Shown: positions 8,824 through 17,681, counted from the first letter of the stretch. The stretch is DNA of 64,000 nucleotides from Bradyrhizobium cajani (GCF_009759665.1 NZ_WQNE01000031.1:39531-103530), one strand, 5' to 3'. The notes: generated from the letters alone by a model not told the origin. Program-made: numbers and translations.

Positions 8824-9957
8824 ATGAGCGACGGCAACACCGGACTGCAACTGCGTTCGCTGATCAAGAAGAGCGGAGAGCTCGAAATCTCGCTCGTCGA
8901 CGTGCCGACCCCCGAGCCCGCCGCGGACGAGGTCGTCGTCCGCGTCGAGGCGGCGCCGATCAACCCGTCCGATCTCGGCCTGCTCGTCGGCGCTGCCGAT
9001 ATGGGCACGGCCAAAGCTTCGGGCCCCAAGCAGGCACCCGTCATCACCGCAAAGGTGCCTGACGGTGCCATGCGCGCGATGGCAGCGCGGCTCGACCAGT
9101 CCCTGCCGGTCGGCAATGAAGGTGCCGGCGTCGTCATCAAGACCGGCTCATCGGATGCTGCGAAGGCGCTGATGGGCAAGACGGTCGCGATGATCGGCGG
9201 CGCGATGTATTCGCAGTATCGCACCGTGAAGGCGCGGGATTGTCAGCCGCTGCCCGAAGGCACGACGGCGGCGGAGGGCGCATCCTGGTTCGTCAATCCG
9301 CTCACCGCGCTCGGCATGACCGAGACCATGCGGCGCGAGGGCCACAAGGCGCTGGTGCACACCGCGGCCGCCTCCAATCTAGGCCAGATGCTGAACAAGA
9401 TCTGCCTTGCCGACGGCATTCCGCTCGTCAACATCGTGCGCAGCAAGGAGCAGGCCGACATCCTGAAGAAGATCGGCGCCAAATACGTCGTCGACGCCAG
9501 CGTGCCGGGCTTCCTCGACGATCTCACGGCCGCGCTGGTCGAGACCGGGGCAACCATCGCCTTCGACGCGATCGGCGGCGGCAAGCTTGCCGGCGACATC
9601 CTCAATTGCATGGAAGTCGCGATCAACAAGACCGCGAAGGAATACAGCCGCTACGGCTCCAGCGTGCACAAGCAGGTCTATGTCTATGGCGCGCTCGACG
9701 TCCGTCCGATCGAGCTGCCGCGCGGCTTCGGCATGGCCTGGGGTGTCGGCGGCTGGCTGCTGACCCCGTTCCTCCAGAAGATCGGGCCGGCCGATATCGG
9801 ACGGCTGCGTCAGCGGGTCGTGAATGAGTTGAAGACCACCTTCGCCAGCCACTACACCAAGGTGGTGTCGCTTCCCGAGGCGCTCGATCCTGCCAACATC
9901 GCGGTCTATGCCAAGCGCGCCACCGGCGAAAAATTCCTCATCAACCCAAATAAATAA
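8824..9957 (+). CDS. Zinc-type alcohol dehydrogenase-like / NADPH:quinone oxidoreductase family protein
   Basis: A 377-residue medium-chain dehydrogenase/reductase. The N-terminal GroES-like domain shows EPAADEVVVRVEAAPINPSD and VGNEGAGVV. The cofactor domain contains LVHTAAASNLGQMLNKIC, where canonical quinone reductases have A-A-x-G-V-G. The structural zinc cysteines are absent, as in quinone oxidoreductases. GGGGGAGGA precedes the ATG at about 6 bases. It follows eno by 35 bp on the same strand but is not a usual eno partner, so it looks inserted. Substrate unknown; a reductase acting on enones, quinones or aldehydes is the likely class. Confidence 0.85.
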   Translation: MSDGNTGLQLRSLIKKSGELEISLVDVPTPEPAADEVVVRVEAAPINPSDLGLLVGAADMGTAKASGPKQAPVITAKVPDGAMRAMAARLDQSLPVGNEGAGVVIKTGSSDAAKALMGKTVAMIGGAMYSQYRTVKARDCQPLPEGTTAAEGASWFVNPLTALGMTETMRREGHKALVHTAAASNLGQMLNKICLADGIPLVNIVRSKEQADILKKIGAKYVVDASVPGFLDDLTAALVETGATIAFDAIGGGKLAGDILNCMEVAINKTAKEYSRYGSSVHKQVYVYGALDVRPIELPRGFGMAWGVGGWLLTPFLQKIGPADIGRLRQRVVNELKTTFASHYTKVVSLPEALDPANIAVYAKRATGEKFLINPNK

Positions 9958-10077
9958 TCGTGATCTGCGACGGCACGTCACCGAAAGAAGGCCTTGCCTT
10001 CTGAGCGAAGCAGGGGATTATTCCCGCCGCCGTTGAAAGCGGAAAATCCGCAGGGCGCTCAGAAGGGGGACCTCTCC

Positions 10078-11076
10078 ATGACTGACTTGACTCGTCGCCA
10101 TTTGCTGACAGGCGCTGCCGCCATCGGTGCGGCAGCCGTGACCGGACTTCAACCGACCACCGCCAACGCCTCGGTGCCGCCGAGCGGAACGCAGGCGCCG
10201 GGCTTCTACCGCTATAAGGTCGGCAGCTACGAGTGCACCTCGATCAATGACGGCGCACGCACCTTCCCGATGCCGGACAAGTTCGTCGTCAACGTTCCGA
10301 AGGACGAGGCGCTCGCCGCGGGCGAGGCGGCCTACATGCCGAAGGGCATGGTCACGGTGCCGTTCAACCCGCAGCTCATCAACACCGGCTCCAAGCTCGT
10401 TCTGATCGACACCGGCAACGGCGTTGCGAATTTCGAGGCAAGCAAGGGCGCGGTCGGCCGCATGCTGCAGAATCTCCAGGCTGCTGGCGTCGACCCGAAG
10501 AACATCGACGTCGTGCTGCTCTCGCATCTGCATCCCGACCACACCAACGGCATCCGCCTCGCCGACGGCGCGCTCGCCTTCCCGAACGCGGAGATCATGG
10601 TGCCGGGCAAGGACTGGGAATTCTGGACCAGTGAGGACAATGCCGCCAAGGCCGAGTCCAATCCGATGATGAAGAACTACTTTGCCAACGTGAAGAAGAC
10701 CTTTGCCGGCCTCGAGTCCAAGGTGACGAAGTACGAGTGGGGCAAGGAAGTCGCGCCGGGCATCACCTCGATCGCGACGCCGGGCCACACGCCTGGTCAC
10801 ACCTCGTTCGCGGTCGCGTCGGGTGATGCCAAGGTGCTGATCCAGTCCGACGTCACCAACATTCCGGAATTCTTCCTGCGCAATCCGGACTGGCACGTGA
10901 TGTTCGACACCGACGCCGCGATGGCGCAGGCGACCCGCCACAAGTTCTACGACATGGCGGCGGCCGAGAAGGCGACCGTGATTGGCTTCCACTTCACCTT
11001 CCCCTCGGTGGGGCATGTCGAGAAGGACGGCGCCAAATATCGCCTGATCCCGTCGGCGTGGAATCCGACGATCTGA
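10078..11076 (+). CDS. Tat-exported metallo-beta-lactamase-fold hydrolase
   Basis: A 333-residue protein starting MTDLTRRHLLTGAAAIGAAA, a twin-arginine signal followed by an Ala-rich hydrophobic segment, so the mature enzyme is periplasmic. The metal-binding motif is LLSHLHPDHTNG (HxHxDH), with a second ligand region at TPGHTPGHTSF, an Asp in VLIQSDVTN and a late His in IGFHFTFPSVGH. The layout matches the lactonase-like branch (AttM/AiiA-type), but lactonase activity is inference. SD GGGGGA lies upstream of the ATG. It sits between two oxidoreductase genes, suggesting a small detoxification or carbon-turnover cluster. A strong hairpin terminator follows. Confidence 0.88.
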   Translation: MTDLTRRHLLTGAAAIGAAAVTGLQPTTANASVPPSGTQAPGFYRYKVGSYECTSINDGARTFPMPDKFVVNVPKDEALAAGEAAYMPKGMVTVPFNPQLINTGSKLVLIDTGNGVANFEASKGAVGRMLQNLQAAGVDPKNIDVVLLSHLHPDHTNGIRLADGALAFPNAEIMVPGKDWEFWTSEDNAAKAESNPMMKNYFANVKKTFAGLESKVTKYEWGKEVAPGITSIATPGHTPGHTSFAVASGDAKVLIQSDVTNIPEFFLRNPDWHVMFDTDAAMAQATRHKFYDMAAAEKATVIGFHFTFPSVGHVEKDGAKYRLIPSAWNPTI

Positions 11077-11101
11077 TTGGAAGCGACCGTTTGCGTAGAT
11101 G

Positions 11102-11133
11102 ATCGGGCCGCCGCTCGGCGGCCCGATTGTTTT
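11102..11133 (+). terminator. Rho-independent terminator after the MBL-fold gene
   Basis: A perfect 12-bp inverted repeat, ATCGGGCCGCCG / CGGCGGCCCGAT, is followed by TGTTTT. It begins 25 bp after the stop codon, a textbook intrinsic terminator. Confidence 0.85.
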
Positions 11134-11259
11134 GGGCGAACATCTGCTTTCGCGAAACGCAGCGTTTCCAAATCAGTCCGGTTCATGCACTTGCATCCAT
11201 CGATCGGGATCGATTAAGTGCCGCCCGGCACTCCCGCTCAAGCCCTCGAGGACACCCCC

Positions 11260-11811
11260 ATGGCCTACAATATCGTCGTGATCGCCGGCAGCCTGCGCAA
11301 GGACAGTTTTTCGCTGAAGATCGCCAACGCGCTGGCGAAGCTCGCACCGGCTACTCTCAAGCTCGAGGTCATCACTCCGGCGGGCATCTCGTTCTTCAAT
11401 CAGGATCTCGAGAGTGCGCCGCCCGCGGACTGGCTGGCCTTCCGCGACAAGCTTCAGAAATCGGACGGTGTCATCTTCATCACCCCTGAATACAACCGCG
11501 CGATCCCTGGCGTTCTGAAGAATGCCATCGACGTCGCCTCGCGCCCTTATGGCAAGAGCTCGTTCAACGGCAAGCCGGTCGGCATCATCTCGAACTCGCC
11601 GGGTCCGCTCGGCGGCGTCAGCGCCGCCAAGACGCTTCAGAACATCCTGCCGGGCATTTCCGGCCCGATCATGCAGCAGCCGGAGACCTACCTGACTGCA
11701 ATCGGCGATGCCTTCGATGCCGAGGGCAACTTGACCAAGGACTCCCTGAAGCCCGTGCTCCAGGTCTATATCGACGCGTTCGCTGCCCACGTGGCGAAGC
11801 ACCACGGCTGA
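11260..11811 (+). CDS. NADPH-dependent FMN reductase (ArsH/YieF/ChrR-like flavoprotein)
   Basis: A 183-residue flavodoxin-like protein beginning MAYNIVVIAGSLRKDSFS; the G-S-L-R-x-x-S loop binds the FMN phosphate. The second signature, VIFITPEYNRAIPGVLKNAIDVASRP (split here by its P-E-Y-N-R core), is typical of the NAD(P)H:quinone/chromate/azo reductase group. Length matches the family. GAGGA lies about 8 bases before the ATG. The likely role is two-electron reduction of quinones or nitro/azo compounds in the cytoplasm. It is its own transcription unit between two hairpins. Confidence 0.92.
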   Translation: MAYNIVVIAGSLRKDSFSLKIANALAKLAPATLKLEVITPAGISFFNQDLESAPPADWLAFRDKLQKSDGVIFITPEYNRAIPGVLKNAIDVASRPYGKSSFNGKPVGIISNSPGPLGGVSAAKTLQNILPGISGPIMQQPETYLTAIGDAFDAEGNLTKDSLKPVLQVYIDAFAAHVAKHHG

Positions 11812-11843
11812 GACTTTCCGCCAAGGCTACCCAACTCTCCGTC

Positions 11844-11875
11844 ATGGCCGGGCTTGTCCCGGCCATCCACGTTTT
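11844..11875 (+). terminator. Hairpin/repeat terminator after the FMN reductase
   Basis: ATGGCCGGG and CCCGGCCAT form a perfect 9-bp stem around CTTGT, followed closely by GTTTTT. The same hairpin core is a widespread intergenic repeat in this genus (from knowledge of the genus). Here it doubles as a terminator before the convergent serine hydrolase gene. Confidence 0.65.
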
Positions 11876-11962
11876 TGCCCGCGGCCACACCATAAGTTCT
11901 CATCCTGAGGACGAGGCCGATCAATGGTCGGCCTCTACGATTGGACCCTCGAGAACGCAAGA

Positions 11963-13156
11963 CTAGCTTGCCATGCGCTGCCTCAGGCTCTGGTAGAACG
12001 CCGTCTCGAAGTTCATGTAACCGATGAACGACGTTGGATCACCGAAGGGGAGAATCTGGGTGGCCCAGAACCCGCCGAACCCGTTCTGCCGGTCGATCCA
12101 GTAGAACAGGTTGGCAAGGCCGGCCCAGCCAAGCGCGCCGGCGGGACGTCCCGTCGGGGCTTCTTCGTCGTTGATCATAAAGGTCAGCCCCCACGACTTG
12201 GACTGGCCCGGGAAGAACTCCGCGTCATTGCACAGCGAGGGAATGACTCCGCTGATCGGCGTCACCTTCTTGTCGCCGAGATGGTTCTTCTCCGCCATGC
12301 GCACGGTTTCGGCCTTCAGCACGCGGCCGTACTCGCCCACTCCGTCATTCAGCCACATGCGGATGAAGCGCATGTAGTCGCCGATGGTGCCGTAGAGCCC
12401 GTGACCGCCCATATGAACTTCGGGCTTGGCCGGCAGTTCGAAATCCATCGGCGTCAGCGAGCCGTCGGCGTTTCGCGCGTGGATACCGGCCAGCCGTTGG
12501 CGCATCGGCTCGGTCAGTTCGAAGGTTATATCCTTGATCCCGAGCGGTTCGAAGATGCGCGCCTTGAAGACGTCACCGAGCCGTCGGTCCGCGATGGCTT
12601 CGACGATCTGGCCGCACCAATCGATGTTGGTCCCATAGTCCCACCGCTCGCCCGGATCGAACAAGAGCGGGGTCATCAGGCAGGCTTTGGTCGCGGTGAT
12701 CACGCTGGGCTGACCCTTTTCCTGGGCGAGCCGATTGTAGGTCTGGTTGATGAAATCGTAGCTCAGTCCTGCTGTGTGAGTCATCAGCATGCGGGTGGTG
12801 ATATCGCGCTTCGGCGGACGCAGGATCGGCTCGCCCTTGTCGTCAAAACCATCGATCACCTGGAGCTTGCCAATCTCGGGCGCGTAGCGCTGCGCAGGCG
12901 CGTCGAGATCGAGCTTGCCATCCTCGACAAGTTGCAGAACCGCCGTACCGGTAATCGCCTTCGTCGTGGAGAAGATGGCAAAGATGCTGTCGGTCGTCAC
13001 GTCGGCCGCAGAATCGAGACGGCGCTTGCCGGCCGCGCCCTCGTAGATGTTGCGGTAGCGGTTCGTCACCATCGCGACGACGCCCGGTACGCCCGGCGTG
13101 GATGCAACGACGCCGTCGAGAACGGCGTCTGCCGTCGCGCCAAAATTCATGATCAT
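11963..13156 (-). CDS. Serine hydrolase of the beta-lactamase / EstB esterase family
   Basis: A 397-residue cytoplasmic protein without a signal peptide. The nucleophile motif is FSTTKAITG (S-x-x-K), with the second-motif tyrosine in WDYGTNIDWCG and a late HMGGHGLYGTIGDYMRF segment, the arrangement of class C beta-lactamase-like esterases (family VIII). The ATG at 13156 has GGGAGGA five bases upstream; ATG 13150 is an alternative. It lies 56 bp downstream of the Baeyer-Villiger-type monooxygenase gene on the same strand. That suggests an oxygenate-then-hydrolyse pair: the monooxygenase makes an ester or lactone from a ketone and this enzyme opens it (inference). Confidence 0.9.
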   Translation of the reverse strand: MIMNFGATADAVLDGVVASTPGVPGVVAMVTNRYRNIYEGAAGKRRLDSAADVTTDSIFAIFSTTKAITGTAVLQLVEDGKLDLDAPAQRYAPEIGKLQVIDGFDDKGEPILRPPKRDITTRMLMTHTAGLSYDFINQTYNRLAQEKGQPSVITATKACLMTPLLFDPGERWDYGTNIDWCGQIVEAIADRRLGDVFKARIFEPLGIKDITFELTEPMRQRLAGIHARNADGSLTPMDFELPAKPEVHMGGHGLYGTIGDYMRFIRMWLNDGVGEYGRVLKAETVRMAEKNHLGDKKVTPISGVIPSLCNDAEFFPGQSKSWGLTFMINDEEAPTGRPAGALGWAGLANLFYWIDRQNGFGGFWATQILPFGDPTSFIGYMNFETAFYQSLRQRMAS

Positions 13157-13212
13157 GATTGTCCTCCCGTCTGAATTGGAATTGTTCACTCGACATGGCG
13201 CTTGGCGCGCGG

Positions 13213-14850
13213 TCAGTTCATGGCAAAGCCCTGGTAGGCGCTCGCCGCGACCTCGTCGCATTTCTGGCGATAGACACCGACGCCGCCGCAGTAGGAAAGG
13301 ATGCGGCGCGGCTTGCCTTCGACGTTCGAGCCCAGGTACCAGGAATTGGTCTTCGCGATCAGCGTCGCGTTGGCGATCTCGTCGTGATGCGTCACCCAGC
13401 CATCTTCCGCGTCCTTGGTCGGCTCGATCACCTTCAGGTCCTTGGCCCGCATGTACCTGATGCAGTTGTCGATCCATTCGACCTGCTGCTGCAGGCACGT
13501 TGTCATGTTGCACAGCGCAGCCGAAGGCGCGAGCGGCACGGCTGTCGTGAACAGGTTGGGGTAGCCGTGAACCTGCAGGCCCATCGTCGTGCGAATATCC
13601 CTGGCCCAATCCTCTCTAAGCGATCGTCCGCTCCGCCCCCTGATATCGATGCGGGTCAGGGCGCCAGTACCGGCGTCGAAGCCGGTTGCAAGAATGATGA
13701 TATCGAGCTCATGGACCGTGCCGTCGGCGGTCTGGATGCCCTTCGGCGTCACGCGTTCGATCGGATTGTTCTTGACGCTGACGATCTCGACATTGGGACG
13801 ATGGAAGGCCTCGAGGAAGTTCTGCTCGAGCGGCACCCGGTGCGTCCCGAAACCATAGTCCGCGGGGATCAGGAGGTCGCACAGCTTCGGATCCTTGAGC
13901 CGCTCACGCATCTTCTCGCGGACGAATTCCGAGATTTCGGCGTTGACCGCCTCTTCGAAGAACAGCTCGGCAAAGGACGAGATCCACAGCTTCAGCGAGC
14001 CGTCATTCCAGCAGTCCTCGATCACCTCGCGGCGTTTCTCGGGCGACAGGCCGGCCCACGCATGCTCGAAATCGTATTCGAAACCCGTGAAGGTGTGCGG
14101 CAACCGCTGGGTGAAGTGCTCGAACTTGGACTTGTAGGCTTGCGCATCCGCCGCACCGAACTTGGGATTCTTCATCGGGATGATGTATTGGGGCGTGCGG
14201 ATGAAGACCTTGAGATGGCCGACCTCGCCCGCGATCGTCTGGATGACCTGGATGCCGGTTGCGCCGTTGCCGATGATGCCGACGCGCTTCCCCGCGAGGT
14301 CGATCGGCTGCTTCGGCCAGCGTGCTGTGTGGAACAGGCGTCCCTTGAAAGTCTCCTGGCCCGGAAACGACACGTGGGGGGCCGAGAGCATGCCGCAGCA
14401 GGTGACCAGGAACTGGGTGTCGATCACATCACCCTTATCGGTCGTGACAAGCCAGCGCTGTGTGGCTTCGTTGAAATGGGCGCTTTTGACCGTTGTGCTG
14501 AACTGGATGTCCTTGCGGAGATCGAGACGGTCGGCGACGTAGTTGAGCCAACGTTCGATTTCCGGCTGGCCCGGGAATTTCTCGCTCCAGCTCCATCCCT
14601 TATAGAGCTCCTCGGAGAACAGATACTGATAGATATAAGCTTCCGAGTCGAAGCGCGCGCCGGGATAACGATTCCAGTACCAGGTGCCGCCGACGCCGGA
14701 CGCTGCGTCGATCGCCCTGACCGTCAATCCCTGCTCGCGCAAACGATAGAGCTGATAGAGTCCGGCGACGCCGGCTCCCACCACGACGGCATCGAGCTTT
14801 GCCGTCACATGCGCGCCGTTGCTTCCATTGGTCTTGCTTGCGGTTTCCAT
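13213..14850 (-). CDS. Flavin-containing Baeyer-Villiger-type monooxygenase
   Basis: A 545-residue FAD/NADPH enzyme. The N-terminal FAD-binding Rossmann motif is VVVGAGVAGLYQLYRL (about 24-39), followed by ASGVGGTWYWNRYPGARFD, the usual cyclohexanone-monooxygenase substrate loop. The Baeyer-Villiger fingerprint F-x-G-x-x-x-H-T-x-x-W-P appears as FKGRLFHTARWP, and the NADPH Rossmann motif as VGIIGNGATGIQVIQ. All key residues are present. Such enzymes insert one oxygen next to a ketone carbonyl. The gene lies upstream of the serine hydrolase and is divergent from an AraC regulator, which is the likely controller. The natural ketone is unknown. Confidence 0.94.
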   Translation of the reverse strand: METASKTNGSNGAHVTAKLDAVVVGAGVAGLYQLYRLREQGLTVRAIDAASGVGGTWYWNRYPGARFDSEAYIYQYLFSEELYKGWSWSEKFPGQPEIERWLNYVADRLDLRKDIQFSTTVKSAHFNEATQRWLVTTDKGDVIDTQFLVTCCGMLSAPHVSFPGQETFKGRLFHTARWPKQPIDLAGKRVGIIGNGATGIQVIQTIAGEVGHLKVFIRTPQYIIPMKNPKFGAADAQAYKSKFEHFTQRLPHTFTGFEYDFEHAWAGLSPEKRREVIEDCWNDGSLKLWISSFAELFFEEAVNAEISEFVREKMRERLKDPKLCDLLIPADYGFGTHRVPLEQNFLEAFHRPNVEIVSVKNNPIERVTPKGIQTADGTVHELDIIILATGFDAGTGALTRIDIRGRSGRSLREDWARDIRTTMGLQVHGYPNLFTTAVPLAPSAALCNMTTCLQQQVEWIDNCIRYMRAKDLKVIEPTKDAEDGWVTHHDEIANATLIAKTNSWYLGSNVEGKPRRILSYCGGVGVYRQKCDEVAASAYQGFAMN

Positions 14851-15207
14851 ATTAGTCCCTCCTCACGTTTCCAGAGCGCGCGCGACCTTCCCCCGTCCGT
14901 GGTGTCACCGGACGCTGGTGCATCGCGTCATTGTCGGTCCCGGCAGCGCGATAGAATGGGCTCGTTTGGCCCGCGGCTGTTCCGCCGTTTCTCCTGCTCT
15001 GCCTGGAACGCGAGAAAGGCTACGAGGCGGCCGGGCTGTGGGGCTTGAACAAAATCGACAATCCTTGGAACGGAGCCCGGCGCCGGACCTCGACACTGTT
15101 CGCTTGGCAAACTGCAAAACCGGCTTATGCTGCGCTCCCGCCGTTCGGCCAATGAGAAGCAGCAGCGGTCAACCGCGCTACGGAATCCCAAGGAGGAGGC
15201 TCGCGCG
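14851..15207. promoter_or_regulatory. Divergent intergenic region, monooxygenase / AraC regulator
   Basis: The 357 bp separate two diverging start codons and should hold both promoters and any AraC-type operator. CCTCC on the plus strand at about 14854-14862 provides the ribosome-binding site of the monooxygenase, and AAGGAGGA at about 15189-15197 that of the regulator. No clear palindrome or known box was recognised and no gene is supported here. Confidence 0.5.
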
Positions 15208-16095
15208 ATGGGCCAATTCATCACGGTCGAGGAGCTGCCACGTTATGCGCCCGGCGAGCTGATGCTGGACAGTTCGGCTGTGGGCAAATCCGACTTTCGG
15301 TTGCGCGTCTTCCGTTATGCGCCATCCGACATCTGGGTCCCGCCGAACGAGAACTTCCTGATCGTCGTCTACCGCGAAGGCACGACGTCGATGAACCGCC
15401 GCGTGACCGGGGCCTGGAAGCAGGATCATGTCGGCCGCGGCGTCACAACACTGCTAACGCGTGCGGAGCCTTCGAACTGGCGCTGGAGCCACGACATCGA
15501 GGTCAGCCATTTCTACATTTCCCCGAAGGTGATGGCGAAGACAGCGAGCGAAGCGTTCGACCGCGATCCGGAAGGCATCGAGCTTCACGACCTGCTCAGG
15601 ATCGAGGATCCGGTGCTGACCTGGATCGGCGACCGCATGGTGCAGGAGGTGTCCGAAGGATCTCCCGGCGGGCGGCTTTGCTACGATGCGCTGGCACTCC
15701 AGGCGAGCGTGCACCTCCTGCGAAGATATGCCTCCGTGCAATTCAAGATGCCCTGTGCACAGGGGCGCTTCAGGCCGGCCCACGCGCGGCTGATCGAGGA
15801 CTATATCGAGCAGAACATCTCGAGGAACATCACGCTCGAGGAACTCGCCAATATCTGCAACTGCACGCCGGTGCAGTTTGCGCGCAAATTCCAGGTGCAC
15901 TACGGCATGCGGCCGCATGCCTATGTACTGAGCCGAAAGGTGGAGCGCGCGTGCCAACACCTGCGCAAGGATCGGCTCGCTCTGAAGGAGATTGCGCTCT
16001 TGAGCGGATTTTCCGATCAGAGCCATCTCAACCGGATCTTTCGCAGACACCTGAACATCACGCCCGCAGAATATCGCAAGAGCTGCCTGAGTTAG
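15208..16095 (+). CDS. AraC family transcriptional regulator
   Basis: A 295-residue regulator. Its C-terminal 100 residues contain two helix-turn-helix motifs of the AraC/XylS type: ITLEELANICNCTPVQFARKF and LKEIALLSGFSDQSHLNRIFRR, ending in the consensus H-x-N-I-T-P-A-E-Y-R. The N-terminal 170 residues resemble the effector/oligomerisation domain of regulators of catabolic operons. The ATG at 15208 has an excellent AAGGAGGA site. By position it probably activates the divergent monooxygenase-esterase pair in response to their substrate (inference). No membrane segment is present. Confidence 0.92.
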   Translation: MGQFITVEELPRYAPGELMLDSSAVGKSDFRLRVFRYAPSDIWVPPNENFLIVVYREGTTSMNRRVTGAWKQDHVGRGVTTLLTRAEPSNWRWSHDIEVSHFYISPKVMAKTASEAFDRDPEGIELHDLLRIEDPVLTWIGDRMVQEVSEGSPGGRLCYDALALQASVHLLRRYASVQFKMPCAQGRFRPAHARLIEDYIEQNISRNITLEELANICNCTPVQFARKFQVHYGMRPHAYVLSRKVERACQHLRKDRLALKEIALLSGFSDQSHLNRIFRRHLNITPAEYRKSCLS

Positions 16096-16197
16096 TCCTA
16101 CTGCGTCACAATCGGCCTCGCTCCCGACCACGAAGGTTGGGTATGCGATGACTTGGAATTAGCGCTCCCTTAACCAATCTGTCCCATCATTTCAGGA

Positions 16198-16515
16198 ATG
16201 GTCTCTCGCGCGCGCCTCAAATCGATCCTGACCGGCCTGGCCCTCTACGCGATGGCGGCAGCCATCGTCGGCTATTTCGGCGTCAACGCCTATACCGGCA
16301 AATACGGCCTCAACGCCCGCCAGGAACTCGACCAGGAGATCATCGCCCTGACCAGTGAACTGGCGCAGCTCAAGCGCGAGCGCGCCAGAAGCGAGCAGCG
16401 GGTCTCGCTGCTGCGCACCTCGCGGATCGATCCGGACATGCTGGACGAGCGGGCGCGTTACCAGCTCGACTACGTCAATCCGCATGATCTGGTTCGGATG
16501 ATCCCGCAGAAATAG
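16198..16515 (+). CDS. ftsB: Septum formation initiator / FtsB-DivIC family protein
   Basis: A 105-residue single-pass membrane protein: one N-terminal transmembrane helix (about 10-28, GLALYAMAAAIVGYFGVNAY), then a coiled coil of heptads (about 38-70) and a short conserved tail with DPDMLDERAR and NPHDLVRM. This is the FtsB/DivIC layout of the divisome FtsQ-FtsL-FtsB complex, with the coiled coil in the periplasm. In many alphaproteobacteria this gene sits directly between eno and pdhA. Here it is separated from both, suggesting accessory genes were inserted on either side. The start ATG has AGGA immediately upstream, which is tight spacing. Confidence 0.9.
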   Translation: MVSRARLKSILTGLALYAMAAAIVGYFGVNAYTGKYGLNARQELDQEIIALTSELAQLKRERARSEQRVSLLRTSRIDPDMLDERARYQLDYVNPHDLVRMIPQK

Positions 16516-16660
16516 CGCATTCCGCGCCATTCGAAATCGATAGCGAAGGCCGTCGCCGCCGGACCGCCTTGGTGGCACGAAAGTCGTAGGTCCGGAGCGC
16601 ACCGCCGCCTTGACGGTGGCGCCGGAACAGGCTCATGCCTTCTGTCGCTGTCGCCCGAGG

Positions 16661-16674
16661 TTGACGCAGATCAA
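16661..16674 (+). promoter_or_regulatory. FixK/FNR-type box
   Basis: TTGACGCAGATCAA matches the TTGA-N6-TCAA consensus bound by FixK2/FNR-class regulators in Bradyrhizobium, with both half-sites perfect. It lies 48 bp upstream of the AcoR-like regulator start codon. That position would suit activation if transcription starts very close to the gene. It implies micro-oxic induction of the regulator (inference). Confidence 0.7.
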
Positions 16675-16721
16675 TCAGGCCGCGCCGGCACAGCCTAGAC
16701 TGTCTTCCGGAGGAAACAGTG

Positions 16722-17681
16722 ATGAATGGGTCAATGCCCCAGCATCACGCGGCTCGCGTCGAGGCCGCTATTGCGTCAGGTCAGGCGGCAAGGTCCGCGC
16801 TCGTGGCCTCATGGCGCCGTTCATCCCGACTGCATCATCTCGATCCCTCCGGCCGCGGTTCGCCGCACCGGCTGACGGAAGCGGAACTCGGCCAGGCGCG
16901 CGAGCGCATCGCGCCGCTCCTGGCCGCCGCGCAAGGTGCGATGGACCGGCTCTACCAGGCGGTCGGTGCCGCCGGCTGCTGCGTGCTGCTCGCCGATGAC
17001 GACGGCGTGCCGGTCGATCGCAGAGGCACGCCCGCGGATGATGCCACTTTTCAATCCTGGGGCCTGTGGACCGGCGCGCTCTGGAGCGAGGAGCACGAGG
17101 GCACCAATGGTATCGGCACCTGCCTCGTCGAACAGCGCCCGCTGACGATCGACCGCGACCAGCATTTCTTCACGCGCAACACGCGCTTGAGCTGCACCGC
17201 CGTTCCGATCTACGACCACGAGGCGGCGCTTGCGGGCGTGCTTGACGTCTCGTCCTGCCGCGCCGACCGCACCGACGCCTTCGCCAGCCTGATTGCGCTC
17301 GCGGCGGGCGAAGCGGCCAAGCGTATCGAGGCCGATCTGTTTCGCCGGGCCTTCGCCCATGCCCGCATCGTGCTGACGCAGGGCCCGGACGGCCAGTGCG
17401 GCGGCCTGATTGCGGTCGACGCGGACGATCTCGTGATCGGCGCAACCCGCTCCGCGCGGCTTGGACTTGGGATCGCACCCGGCCGGGCATTGCAGCCGAT
17501 ACCCGCCGCCGATCTGCTCGGCGGCGATACCGCGCACGACCATCTTGCCGGCGGTCAGCGCGCGGTGTTGCAGCGGGCGCTGCTTCGCGCCGGCGGCAAC
17601 GTTTCGGCGGCCGCCAAGGCCCTCGGCGTCAGCCGCGCCACGCTGCACAGAAAGCTCAAGCGGTTCGAGCTGAACCACTGA
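16722..17681 (+). CDS. AcoR-like GAF-domain regulator with Fis-type HTH, lacking AAA+
   Basis: A 319-residue protein. Residues about 60-220 form a GAF-like sensor with the AcoR-family segment SEEHEGTNGIGTCLVEQRPL and HFFTRNTRLSCTAVPI. The C-terminal 45 residues are a Fis-type helix-turn-helix (LLRAGGNVSAAAKALGVSR ATLHRKLKRF). Full-length AcoR proteins (about 600-670 residues) have a sigma-54-activating AAA+ domain between these parts; here it is absent, with only about 60 linker residues. It therefore cannot drive sigma-54 promoters and probably acts as a classical activator or repressor. GGAGGA precedes both GTG 16719 and ATG 16722. It is followed by the aldehyde dehydrogenase, its likely target. 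Confidence 0.88.
   Translation: MNGSMPQHHAARVEAAIASGQAARSALVASWRRSSRLHHLDPSGRGSPHRLTEAELGQARERIAPLLAAAQGAMDRLYQAVGAAGCCVLLADDDGVPVDRRGTPADDATFQSWGLWTGALWSEEHEGTNGIGTCLVEQRPLTIDRDQHFFTRNTRLSCTAVPIYDHEAALAGVLDVSSCRADRTDAFASLIALAAGEAAKRIEADLFRRAFAHARIVLTQGPDGQCGGLIAVDADDLVIGATRSARLGLGIAPGRALQPIPAADLLGGDTAHDHLAGGQRAVLQRALLRAGGNVSAAAKALGVSRATLHRKLKRFELNH

Noticed and set aside
13159..15048. 629-codon plus-strand frame opposite the monooxygenase
   Set aside because: Shadow; the minus strand carries the complete Baeyer-Villiger fingerprint.
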